From positions 248,001 to 312,000 of the forward strand of contig CM074144.1 of the NCBI GenBank assembly GCA_037178625.1: DNA of 64,000 bases, written 5' to 3'. Under the pieces are notes generated by a model. That model saw nothing but the letters and a program-made list of their open reading frames with translations, was not told the origin of the DNA and did no database searches. Within the stretch, counting starts at the first letter, position 1; each line of letters starts with the position of its first letter. Positions 1 to 9,285 of the stretch are shown here, piece by piece. Source of the stretch: Skeletonema tropicum. Its lineage: Eukaryota > Bacillariophyta > Thalassiosirophyceae > Thalassiosirales > Thalassiosiraceae. The translations under genes and the position numbers were made by a program.

Positions 1-2
1 GG

Positions 3-3000
3 AGGTATCTTCCACCAGCATTTGGAGGCATGGGCCTCAATGATCTGACAATCGAGACAACGGCCGCTACACTCGCGTCTTTCCTTCAGCATTACGATGA
101 CAAACCCCATCCAGCGGTGAAGGACCGCCATCTTGGATTTACGTTGAGTGTGGTCATTCGTCATCTGCAAATTGAATTGGGGGTACCGGACTGTCCTTTT
201 AGCTATGACTTCCGTACGTGGGGGCATCTTGCAACCGACTCGTGGATCAAATCATTTTGGGAAAAACTTGACGAGCTGGGGATTACTCTTGACTTGCGGT
301 GTGACGATATCCCACTCCCTCGGAGAGGGGACAAGGTCATCATGCACATGATGGTTGAAATGGGCTTACGAGGGAAAGATCTGTTGCGTGTTAACAGAGT
401 CAGAAAGGCACAAGAGGCTCTCTTCCTCTCTGACATCACTTCGGCCAATGGAAAATACCTGGAGAAGCACTTACTGGACGGGCACTGGATGGACTCTGAA
501 GAAGGACTGTTAGGGAAGCATAGGTCTGGACTGCTCTTCGGCCCAGAATTTCCAACTGCGGCAGATTTCAAACTATGGAAAAAATATCTGCTCCAGATCG
601 CACCGCTCAATCTGATGCTGGAGGAGCCGTTGAGGGAATGGCTACATCCTTCACATAGGAAATGGAGGCATTTCTGGAACACCGAAACCTTCGCAGTGGA
701 GATACATACTGACAGCACGATCCAGGAATACGTGCACGACAGGGACTCCGGAGATAGATCACACGTGCTCCACCCGTCAAGACAGCTAGATAGACCCTCC
801 ACCACCTTGGCTCCAGCTACCATCCTTGAATACGACAATGGTTCAGTTAGACTGATGCAGAGAGGCCCACCTCTCGTGGCAGCACCAGGTCATACAGTCT
901 TTGCTTCATTCTGGGAGAGGCTATTTAGCAAAGGAGGCACGTGGATGTGGCAGGATTTGGCAGGTCAGGAAGATCCAGCATGGATAGTGGAGGCCATACA
1001 CAGAGGATCTCTCTTCTGTTGCACAGATGGTTCTTATATCAAAGAGATTTCAGTGGACGTCTGCGGGGCGGCTTGGATTATGTACTGCGAGGAGACGGGG
1101 AAGTCATTGCAAGGTGATTTTACGGAGAGATCCAAATGGGCAGGCAGCTATAGAGGGGAGCAGCTGGGGATGTTAGCCATCCATATCTTACTGCTGACGG
1201 CCGAGGAGCACTACGAGATTCTTTCCAACGCCAACATTTTCTGCGACAATCTAGGGACAATCCACACCTTTTCGACGAAGTATGCCAGGATCGCAGCTGC
1301 GGCCAAGAACAACGATATTCTACGGGTGCTGCGGAAGATACAGTCTCGCTCCAAACTGGTTCACAGACTGTCTCACGTTAAGGCACATCAGGACGACATA
1401 GTGGGCTACGATGCGTTGTCGATAGAGGCACAGCTTAACGTTATCTGTGATGACAGAGCTAAACGGGCTTTGCGGCGGGCAGTGAATACGACGACAGCCC
1501 ACCCTGCAACGCTCACGCTACCTCTCGAGTCGGCGGTTGTCATTATCGGCAATGAGAAGCAAACCGCGGATATGGCCAAAGAACTCCGCTACTACATTGG
1601 AAAAGAAAGAGCAAAACAGTTCTACTCCGATGAAGGACTCATGTCGCCCTCGATCTTCGACACCGTGGCATGGGAGCCCCTGCGGGATCTTCTAGGGCGT
1701 CGGCCTCAGATGTTCAGACTTTGGTATGCCAAGCAGTGTTCTGGTTTCTGCGGCACTGGCCAAATGATTACTAGATGGGACAAGGAGGCCTCAGCGTTGT
1801 GTCCCAACTGCGGGTGTTACGAAACGGCTGACCACCTGAATCGGTGTACAAGTGATATTAGACGGGGTCTACTCAGCGACTGCATTGAGAATTTATTGGA
1901 ATGGATGAGAGACCACTTTACCCACCCCGACCTAATGATTTGGATCCCAAGGTTTATTGCAGCCCAAGGCAAGCGATTGTTTGTGGACCTGCCGGACCGG
2001 TATGGCGACAGTATGTCCCAGGAAATGAGACAAGTTGGTAATAGTTTGGATAGAATAGGATGGAGACATTTTACGGAGGGAAAAGTGTCCGTCGGGCTTC
2101 TACAACTGCAACAAAATTATCTTCTGGGCATGCGGCTCCGGCTGACCATCGACAGTTGGACGAAGGGCTTCCTGGACCAGCTACTCTCCCTCACGCACAC
2201 CCAATGGATTTGCAGGAACCTCACCAAACACCACAAAACCAAAGGCACGAAGGTCCTGGCTTCGAGAGAACAAATCCAGAAAGAGATAGAGCACCAACTT
2301 AGTTTAGGAACTGACGGCCTGCCGGAAGAAGCTAGATGTCTGCTGGAAATCCAACCGGAGGAACTTTTTGCCAAGAGCACTGAGCAACAACAGTATTGGT
2401 TGAATGCGGCGGTGGCGAGTAGAGAAGCGGCTGGAGACCTCACGGGAGGTAGACTGGACAATGAAAATCCGTCGATGGCTCAACCAAGGACCGCTCCACA
2501 GGAAACAGACGTGACAGCAGCCACTAGCTCTGACAAGACGACTGCCACGAAGGCTCCTTTGCGTCTTGCCCCTATCTTTCAGCAGCAACTTCGGGCAGAA
2601 GCTCGGGCCTCCTCCACCCGGCGGAGGCCAAGGCTACCGCCAGACCTAGGGACGCAACGCACCGATCGTCTGGAGCTGCTACGACGTAATACGGATGAAG
2701 AGATAAGGACATTCTCCCCAAGGGACCTCTTCAGAGCGGTCCCCGAGACTTTCACCCTTGACATGGCAGGAGGAGATAAGGTTCACCGGGAAGCAATGCT
2801 CTCACTGCGACCACCACAATGGCTAAACGACGAAATCATCAACAGTTTCCTCCGCAGGGTCCTCTTTCCAAAGGTGAACTCCCAACGAGTCTACTTCTTC
2901 ACCTCCTTCTTCATGTCAGCACTCCTTCAGACTGGGACAGACGGGCAATCAATACCCATCTACAACTACAACAATGTGCGCTCCTGGGGCAATACGTTGA

Positions 3001-3788
3001 GACGGAAGAACGGGATCTTGGGGGTGCGGGAGATATACGTGCCGATTAACCGGGGTAATAGCCATTGGTTGCTCCTCAGAGCCGACACCGTCCTCAAGGA
3101 GATTAAACTGTGGGATTCCCAGGGCAGGAAGGAGTCTAACCAGCGGTACCTAAGGGCTATGCTGCAGTATCTCAAGGATAAGTATCGAGAAATACATGGG
3201 GAGGCGAACGCTGATTGGGACAACTCTTGGCGACTCATCGATGACTCAATGAACTCTCCACGGCAGACCAACGGATATGATTGTGGTCTCTTTGTCCTCG
3301 TCAACGCAACCCTACTGGCACAAAACATCCCTTTGTGCGAGGATTCCTACAACCAGGCGGACTTCCTCCTCAAAGAAACTAGGATGAGGATCGCAATGTT
3401 GCTGTGGTCTAGCAGCAGGAATCAACCAAGAGCTCCTGCCGCAGCAAGACTGCCTAGCCTATCGAATTCAACGGGTGGCAAGCGCAAGAGTGGTCACCTC
3501 GCAGCGGGCAAGCCTAACCCCAAGCCGGTCAGGGTAAAGACGGCCGGCTCAGGTTCATCGTGCAAGGAGCGCAACAAACGACGTAGAAAGGACAAGCGGA
3601 TTATCCCAGGCGGCCCCAAAACTAGAGGTAAAGTCCACGGGGACGACCCAACTCCAATGCAGCAGACAGAGTCCCTTCTCAATCAGAAAAGGAGCGCTGC
3701 ATCGCTCGCTGTTGGAGATTCAACACTTCAAGCCACCACCCAAAGACACGCACCTCCCAAGCGAAAGAAACGGAAGCTACCAACCTGA
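3..3788 (+). CDS. LINE-like retroelement polyprotein, 5' partial: RT tail, RNase H, zinc knuckle, Ulp1 protease
   Basis: The frame is open from base 3, so the ATG at 30 is probably internal. The first residues (LPPAFGGMGL) resemble the end of a non-LTR reverse transcriptase, the rest of which would lie outside the window. Numbering from that ATG, an RNase H domain follows with D333 (TDGSY), E377 (GEQLG), D406 (CDNLG) and H453 (KAHQDD). Next is a CPNC...H...C knuckle near residue 590. The last third is a C48/Ulp1-type cysteine protease with a full set of active-site residues: H1012 (NSHWLLL), D1029 (WDSQG), Q1079 and C1085 (GYDCGLF). The C-terminus is basic with an NLS-like PPKRKKRK. Such an element would reverse-transcribe its RNA at the target site; the protease may process the polyprotein or act on SUMO/ubiquitin-like modifiers (inference). 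Confidence 0.85.
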   Translation, partial: RYLPPAFGGMGLNDLTIETTAATLASFLQHYDDKPHPAVKDRHLGFTLSVVIRHLQIELGVPDCPFSYDFRTWGHLATDSWIKSFWEKLDELGITLDLRCDDIPLPRRGDKVIMHMMVEMGLRGKDLLRVNRVRKAQEALFLSDITSANGKYLEKHLLDGHWMDSEEGLLGKHRSGLLFGPEFPTAADFKLWKKYLLQIAPLNLMLEEPLREWLHPSHRKWRHFWNTETFAVEIHTDSTIQEYVHDRDSGDRSHVLHPSRQLDRPSTTLAPATILEYDNGSVRLMQRGPPLVAAPGHTVFASFWERLFSKGGTWMWQDLAGQEDPAWIVEAIHRGSLFCCTDGSYIKEISVDVCGAAWIMYCEETGKSLQGDFTERSKWAGSYRGEQLGMLAIHILLLTAEEHYEILSNANIFCDNLGTIHTFSTKYARIAAAAKNNDILRVLRKIQSRSKLVHRLSHVKAHQDDIVGYDALSIEAQLNVICDDRAKRALRRAVNTTTAHPATLTLPLESAVVIIGNEKQTADMAKELRYYIGKERAKQFYSDEGLMSPSIFDTVAWEPLRDLLGRRPQMFRLWYAKQCSGFCGTGQMITRWDKEASALCPNCGCYETADHLNRCTSDIRRGLLSDCIENLLEWMRDHFTHPDLMIWIPRFIAAQGKRLFVDLPDRYGDSMSQEMRQVGNSLDRIGWRHFTEGKVSVGLLQLQQNYLLGMRLRLTIDSWTKGFLDQLLSLTHTQWICRNLTKHHKTKGTKVLASREQIQKEIEHQLSLGTDGLPEEARCLLEIQPEELFAKSTEQQQYWLNAAVASREAAGDLTGGRLDNENPSMAQPRTAPQETDVTAATSSDKTTATKAPLRLAPIFQQQLRAEARASSTRRRPRLPPDLGTQRTDRLELLRRNTDEEIRTFSPRDLFRAVPETFTLDMAGGDKVHREAMLSLRPPQWLNDEIINSFLRRVLFPKVNSQRVYFFTSFFMSALLQTGTDGQSIPIYNYNNVRSWGNTLRRKNGILGVREIYVPINRGNSHWLLLRADTVLKEIKLWDSQGRKESNQRYLRAMLQYLKDKYREIHGEANADWDNSWRLIDDSMNSPRQTNGYDCGLFVLVNATLLAQNIPLCEDSYNQADFLLKETRMRIAMLLWSSSRNQPRAPAAARLPSLSNSTGGKRKSGHLAAGKPNPKPVRVKTAGSGSSCKERNKRRRKDKRIIPGGPKTRGKVHGDDPTPMQQTESLLNQKRSAASLAVGDSTLQATTQRHAPPKRKKRKLPT

Positions 3789-3842
3789 GGCCACATGCAG
3801 GCTATTCCCTTCGTGTTAGCAGATGCACTCTCACCTGGTTTC

Positions 3843-3892
3843 AAACGCTCCGGCGTTTAAGAGGAGCTCCCAGCTCCTACGGGGGCACCCGT
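3843..3892 (+). other. Three consecutive hairpins in the retroelement 3' UTR
   Basis: Three perfect stem-loops follow one another 55 bases after the stop codon: AAACGC/GCGTTT with a TCCG loop (3843-3858), AGGAGCT/AGCTCCT with a CCC loop (3862-3878) and ACGGG/CCCGT with a 4-nt loop (3879-3892). LINE reverse transcriptases often recognise structured 3' UTR RNA, so this is a candidate template recognition element (inference). Confidence 0.6.
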
Positions 3893-4256
3893 CTTGCTGT
3901 CTGGTAATCCTTTCGGCAGTAAAAGACCGTACGTTGTACCTAGCAGGTCCAGATTATACTCGTGTAGATATCTAATCTGATTAATTTTGTATTTATTTAT
4001 TTATCAATTAGATTTTAGATTAGATACTTTCAATGGAGGCATCCTCGTAAACTTTAAGCACTCTGACCTGACTTGCCGTGATCTTAAAGGTAGTGAAGTC
4101 TTCTACTTTATTATGGTAATAATACTATCTCAACAGAGGCAGCAGACCAGACCAGCTATCTCCAAGTCTTCTTTCCAATGCTTCATATCAATAACTCATG
4201 CAGCATTATATTCAAGGTTGAAGTACGGCAGGAAACAATTTTCTGCTCGAATGCAA

Positions 4257-4442
4257 TCAGGGGGCTCTTAATTGCGGCGGATTATTCTCTGCAACAACTG
4301 TCTGATTGAAATCAATATTTCCTGGCGACTGGAGCAAGGTTCCTTTCAGAATATTTAGCTCGAGCTGTTGTCTTGCGCAGTAGGGCACCAACACCACAAC
4401 AAGCAACGCCAATAACACAGTTGGGTGTAGCTGTTGCATCAT
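4257..4442 (-). CDS. Possible short secreted peptide
   Basis: A 61-residue frame starts with two Met and a textbook signal peptide: a short polar start, then a run of Leu/Val/Ala (VLLALLVVVLVP) and a Cys-Ala-Arg cleavage-like site. The rest is hydrophilic with one possible N-glycosylation site (NQT) and no recognisable domain. It may be the first exon of a longer gene or chance. No homologue is recognised. Confidence 0.2.
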   Translation of the reverse strand: MMQQLHPTVLLALLVVVLVPYCARQQLELNILKGTLLQSPGNIDFNQTVVAENNPPQLRAP

Positions 4443-5013
4443 TTTGGGGCAGCATTCAAGGGCAGGGTCACTCTACAGTTCAACGAGTTTTGGAAAAGTA
4501 TTGGAGAGGGGCCAACAATCAAGAGCATGCCACCGCACAGGAAATAGAATCACCCACGGAGGCAACGTGCTGGACTGTTGCATGCGAGTTTTGGGGTCAT
4601 TGTCATCTACCGTCCGCTGTGGCGCTGCGAGTTTTGTGGTCATCGCTCTTGCTTGGATGACTTGGAGTGGTACTATGACTAACTTTACAACTAGCAATTT
4701 CTTTTCCACAAGAGAGAGTCATTCCAGAACGAAAGACACAATTACATAGAGAGAGGATTGCTGAAGTACATAATACTACTCCTATAAATATCATTGATGT
4801 CAAGTAAGTAGTGAGAGGTTGTTGTTGTGATGGCCGAGAGATTTATCTAGATAAGTAGCGGCGACAAAGAAAATCTTACAATTTCGCACACACTACGTCA
4901 CCAACGCAAACAAACTTCGGGCATCATGATGTAGTGGAGGTACCATACCTTTTGATGCTCTCTTGATCTTCGTCTCCCTGACTGCGCGTTATTCGGCTCT
5001 GCCTCGACGTATG

Positions 5014-5095
5014 GAGACTCCAGTTTATTGGATCAATGATGTCTATAGGGTAGCAACAATACAACTTTACCTAATTTTCGAAGTGATATGATATT
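5014..5095 (+). repeat. Dispersed repeat, copy 1
   Basis: The block running from GAGACTCCAG through TCAATGATGTCTA, ACTTTACCTAATTTTCGAAG and TGATATGATAT recurs with point differences at 5335-5412 and in shorter form at 49220-49271. It is non-coding. Confidence 0.6.
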
Positions 5096-5334
5096 GGATA
5101 TTGATCCTCTCATGATCTAAACATGCTGCATGACATTCTATGCCCATGGACATTGTCCAGTCGGTGATGTTGTATTATTTATTTCGTCACTTATCGATGG
5201 CGATCAATCGGCAACTATAAGAAGGAACTGAAGCCTCGAAACTGCACCGACGCTTGCATTTGACAACTCATCCGCTCTTACCTTCAATCTCAGAACATGT
5301 GTTATCCTTCCAACTCATTGACTAAATGACGTGA

Positions 5335-5412
5335 GAAGACTCCAATTGTTGGTTCAATGATGTCTAGGTAGCGATAATGCAACATTTACCTAATTTCCTA
5401 AGTGATATGATA
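5335..5412 (+). repeat. Dispersed repeat, copy 2
   Basis: Second copy of the block at 5014-5095. It shares TTCAATGATGTCTA, GCGATAATGCAACATTTACC and AAGTGATATGATAT. The GCGATAATGCAACATTTA part is also at 49220. It could be a decayed MITE or a solo repeat; no inverted termini are seen. Confidence 0.6.
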
Positions 5413-6297
5413 TGACTAAATGACGTGATTGTACATGCACGTGGGCGCAATTTGCGGATTGAAATCGTCTACGATACTAGTCTCTAGTTGATGAAAAGAT
5501 GTGATCAGACCAGCAATCGGAAATTGACGACATCAAGCTCATATGCTCAAAGTCATATTATTTGTTGTCCCACAAAGCAATATCTTTCGCTTGTACACAT
5601 AATATTTTTGACTTCTGTTCCTTATCTTGTATATTCGTACCGATTAGCATGTCTTCTACTATCCAAAGGTGTAATGGAAAAAAGGGAAAGAAGTAAGAAG
5701 GATAAGTCATCGACACAAAAATTCTGATAGCAAAGGCGTCAAACTGAACACGCGCTCGCTCCACCGTGTTGACTTAAGTAGGTATCCCACAAAGATGACG
5801 TTATTATCAAACCTCTTTCGAGCTCAACGGTATGTATTGTACTACTGACTAATGAGAAAATATGCGTGCGTGGCCTCGATGTCAAAAACTTGGCGATCGA
5901 TCAGTTGATTGCACTTCGACAATTTTGTCGTGTCAATGGCCTCGGCACCTGTTGCGAAAAAATGATGAGATAAATCTTGGCGATTGTGGTGCACTTCCCT
6001 TCTCATAGTCTTACAAAAGAACTTGTAACGGTTCTATTTCGGGTTCGGTCCGTTATAAGTTGTAAACTTGTAAGTAGGAATCGTCCAAATTTGAATTCAG
6101 CTTCCAATCGCCGAATCGTACCTTAAAAAACATCACATAACGGTAATTTCAAGCGAGAAACGAAGCCCTGCCCTCAACATGCCTCAACGCTCCATCGTTT
6201 ATTTCACTCTAGAGGAGAATGAACAAATGCTCTCATAATAAGTTTCGACGATACTTGTGAACAACAACCTCAATCAAAGCAGAAACAAATATCAACC

Positions 6298-7823
6298 ATG
6301 ACCGACACCGAGATTGCCAAGCAAACCAGCCACGCCGACTCCCATGATGTCGAGCTCACCCCCTTCACCATCTTCCGATACACTTACTCCGTCATCCTCC
6401 TCATCTTTTCCATCATTCTCGTCATCGCATTGATGTTCACCGGAAACACCAAGCTTGCCGCCGATGCTTCTCCTTGGGCTGCCCTCTTCGTGTGCATTGC
6501 CGCCGTCGTATGGCTCTCCATGATTGAGGGACAACAAGCCTCCCTCGTTGGTCTTCCTCCTGTTGACCCCGAACTTTACAAGGACACCCATCCTGTCACC
6601 TACTTGAACGCCGCCACCGCTTTCTTGGGAGACAACTTGGATCGTTACCTCATGGGACGTCAATTCATGGTTCTTTTGGTCGTTTTCGTCATCAACTTGT
6701 GCGGTGCCCCTACCAGTGGAGATGCTGATGTGCTCGGTATGCCCGGATGGTTGAAAACTATCTTCCTTGATGTTGGACTCGGTATGATCATCTTCACTTG
6801 CCAGCTTGGACAGCTTACCACCCAGGTCAATGCTTCCCACTGTATGATCGACTTCATCAACAACTACTTCGCCCTCTTCACCCTCTACGTTGCCATGACC
6901 ATTGAGTTCTCCGGTATCATGCACTCTTCCTACTTGATCCAGAACATCCTCTCCGTTCTTTCTGGAAAGCCCATCCAAACCAACTGAAGAGCCCAAGACT
7001 GGATTGACATTTGCCTTCTTCTGGGGACGTGTGCTCATGTCTCTTGCCATCCTCGGATTCTCCTTGGCTGTTATCGTCGCCGCTCTCTTCCAAGGAAAGA
7101 CACAGATGGTTAACAAGTACCCCGGTGTTCCCAATGGTGCCTCCGTCTTCCTCTTCTTCTTCCTCTGCTCCATCGTTGGTATGTTGGAGGGTATGCAGAT
7201 TGCCTTCTTCGCTGTTGCCAAGCTTCCTGCCAATGAGCGTGGAACTTCTCTCTTCGGCCGCAAGACCTGTGAGCTCCTCTTCAAGGGTAATGGACAGAAC
7301 CTTCCTGGATTCATGATTGGACGTCAGCTCACCGTGGTTGCCTCCTTCTTCATTGTTGCTTCCATCACCTCCATGACCATCGTACCCGGAACGGGAGAGA
7401 ACATCTTTGGAGTCTCCGACAGTGCCCAAGCCTTCCTCAACCTTGGCTTCCACGCCGCTGTTGTCACCACCATCATTGCCTCCATCACCTGGCAATTGGC
7501 CGCATCTGCCTTCCCCATCGCCTTCTTGAACAACCCCGTTACCTACATTCTCTTGGTCTTTGCCCTCTTCCTTGAGTGGACTGGACTTTGCGCCGGAGCA
7601 TGGGTATTGGCTCGCATCATGAAGAAGAGCCCTTAAGTACGAATACGATGAGGTTTACGTTGGAACCCCTGAGGAGCGTGCTGCCAACAACCACGCCGAT
7701 AAGGACTTTGCTGATGATACTGGAAAGTTGTACGGAGGTGGATTCCGTGGACACGCCGTTGGATCCCATGATGCTCTTGATGGACCTATTGCGTCTAAGG
7801 ATGCCGTCGATGAGGCTGTTTAA
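6298..7823 (+). CDS. SIT: Silicic acid transporter (SIT), interrupted by two apparent +1 frameshifts
   Basis: SITs are sodium-coupled silicic acid importers of the diatom plasma membrane, with ten membrane segments in two half-repeats, each carrying EGxQ and GRQ motifs. Both pairs are here: EGQQ at residue 77 and GRQ at residue 120, then EGMQ (near 7187) and GRQ (near 7319). The frame stops at TGA 6985-6987 and resumes one base later with EEPKTGLTFAFFWGR. It stops again at TAA 7634-7636 and resumes one base later with KYEYDEVYVGTPEER, ending at 7823. The summed length, about 500 aa, is normal for the family. The stretch 6964-7003 contains no GT, so an intron cannot explain the first break. 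Alternatives are sequencing or assembly indels, a young pseudogene, or +1 recoding at the stop codons. Family identification is firm; intactness is not. Confidence 0.9.
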
Positions 7824-8066
7824 GCAGGTTCTCACTTCAGACCCCCAAGTGCTTTTGTGGATGTGGATAGTTTTGTTCCATTTTAGATGTTCTAGTTCTA
7901 GGTAGTTTTGATCCATGGCTGTGTACTAATTAAGTCATGAGACGTTTGATAAATGTAATAACGAACGATTTACCAACTTATTTATTATTTGATTACCTTT
8001 TTAGCTTGTTTCATTTGTTTGGTGTGTAGTACTTGTCCCTGCACAACAACTGGTGTTATTCCATCT

Positions 8067-8125
8067 GTTCGAACCAACTAAGTAGGAGTACTTATCTTTC
8101 TCATGGTGTAACGTGCATGTTGTAT
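8067..8125 (+). repeat. 59-bp direct repeat flanking a foldback element, left copy
   Basis: Identical over all 59 bases to 8495-8553. It begins GTTCGAACCAAC and ends GCATGTTGTAT, abutting the palindromic element exactly. Confidence 0.9.
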
Positions 8126-8494
8126 CACGGGAACCTGGGGTTGACACGTCTTGCTGAGAGATTTGTCAAGAGCTTGCCAGGAGTTTCAAGTCGTGTTTTA
8201 CAAAATCTAGGCTAGCGTTGAGGTGCGTTGAGGTTGATTTCTGATGGCCTGTTCCGTCAAAAACTTGCTGCCGACGCCACGGATCGGCCATCTGACACGG
8301 TGCGCCGCCAAGCAGCATGTCACTCGTGGCGGTGGCAGCAAGTTTTGACGTTGGCGCAAGTTTTTGACGGAACAGGCCATCAGAAATCGCCCTCAACGCT
8401 AGATTTTTAAGAACCACGACTTGAAACTCCTGGCAAGCTCTCGACAAATCGGTTGCTAACAAAAAGCAGCCACTGTCAACCCCAGGTTCCCGTG
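8126..8494. mobile_element. 369-bp palindromic foldback/MITE-like element
   Basis: The ends are a perfect 21-bp inverted repeat starting CACGGGAACCTGGGGTTG (8126-8146 and 8474-8494). Homology between the arms continues inward with small gaps for about 170 bases (AGCTTGCCAGGAGTTTCAAG and GATGGCCTGTTCCGTCAAAA recur inverted), so nearly the whole element can fold into one hairpin. There is no protein of its own; open frames across it are by-products of the palindrome. It is flanked by 59-bp identical direct repeats instead of a short target duplication. Confidence 0.8.
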
Positions 8495-8553
8495 GTTCGA
8501 ACCAACTAAGTAGGAGTACTTATCTTTCTCATGGTGTAACGTGCATGTTGTAT
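8495..8553 (+). repeat. 59-bp direct repeat flanking a foldback element, right copy
   Basis: Starts at the base after the right inverted repeat and matches 8067-8125 without a mismatch; the bases on either side of the duplicated block differ. Confidence 0.9.
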
Positions 8554-8660
8554 GTTTATCGATCCCTACAAGTTTTGAACCTGTTAGATTACACGTAAGT
8601 ACTTACGTAGATACAGTAGATACAAGAATACTTAATCATTATCTTTTATCTCCTATCTAA

Positions 8661-8795
8661 TCTATTAACAGCATCGATTGTAGGCAGGGACATCGAGGAT
8701 ACGAACAGGTTGTAGAGCCTATCCAATCTATATATCAATAGCATCGATTGGAGGCAGGGAGATCGAGGATACTAACAGAAGTTGTAGCAGTCTAT
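8661..8795 (+). repeat. Two-copy tandem repeat, 70-bp period
   Basis: GCATCGATTG-AGGCAGGGA-ATCGAGGATAC-AACAG occurs at 8671 and 8741, preceded by CTAATCTAT or CCAATCTAT. The two copies differ at several positions. Confidence 0.65.
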
Positions 8796-9285
8796 GAGAC
8801 ACATCAAACGACAACGCTCACAAAACAACACAAAGCTCTCTCATTCAGAGATGGCTTGAGGGCACCTCTAATGATATATAGAGGGTCGCATTAGGGGCAC
8901 GTACATAACCTCAGAGAGTAATGTGTACAATGAGTAATAAGTAGAGCGAGGGGTTTGAGCAACGGTTTTGTCTGCAAACTTGAGACTCCGATCTCCGATT
9001 GACTCAACTTTGTATATCTTAACGTAGGAATAGTAACGCGTGCCCAACTTCAACTTGAGGTAGGCGTACCACCTCTGTTCCTCTTTTGACGAAAATCTGA
9101 CGTTTGATTTCAAGAAAAGCTGCCTTCGTCTACCACAAACAAGACTGCGTTGGATGCAAAAAATCATATCGTACTGCATTTCAAGTTGTTGAATGATTGT
9201 GCATTGTATGTGCAGCTGCCTGAATGAAGTTCGGCGTCAAAGGATCTTGCAGTTTGCTTCACTTACTGTACCAATCTAGCATGTT
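8796..9285. other. Intergenic sequence
   Basis: No gene, repeat or structured RNA is recognised in this stretch between the tandem repeat and the degenerate zinc-finger gene region. Confidence 0.4.

Larger units (their letters stand above)
3893..6297. other. Intergenic region between the retroelement and the SIT gene
   Basis: AT-rich sequence at about 3970-4030 with TATTTATTTATTTATC may be the retroelement tail, but no target duplication can be confirmed because the 5' end lies outside the window. Apart from a short possible secreted peptide (4257-4442, minus) and a repeated 80-bp block at 5.0 and 5.3 kb, I see no coding signal. The last 300 bases should hold the SIT promoter; no motif is clear enough to name. 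Confidence 0.5.

Noticed and set aside
6292..7495. Long minus-strand frames opposite the SIT gene
   Set aside because: They mirror a GC-biased coding strand (Gly/Glu/Asp-rich text from reversed hydrophobic codons) and have no family resemblance; the plus strand is a clear SIT.
7637..7652. Tiny intron to explain the second SIT frame break
   Set aside because: The only GT...AG pair nearby would leave 16 bases and keep the TAA stop.
8068..8080. GTTCGAACC resembling a tRNA T-arm
   Set aside because: No acceptor, D-arm or anticodon stem can be folded around it; it is the start of the 59-bp repeat.
8166..8462. Frames across the foldback element
   Set aside because: The frames on both strands read mirrored arms of the palindrome and contain no domain.
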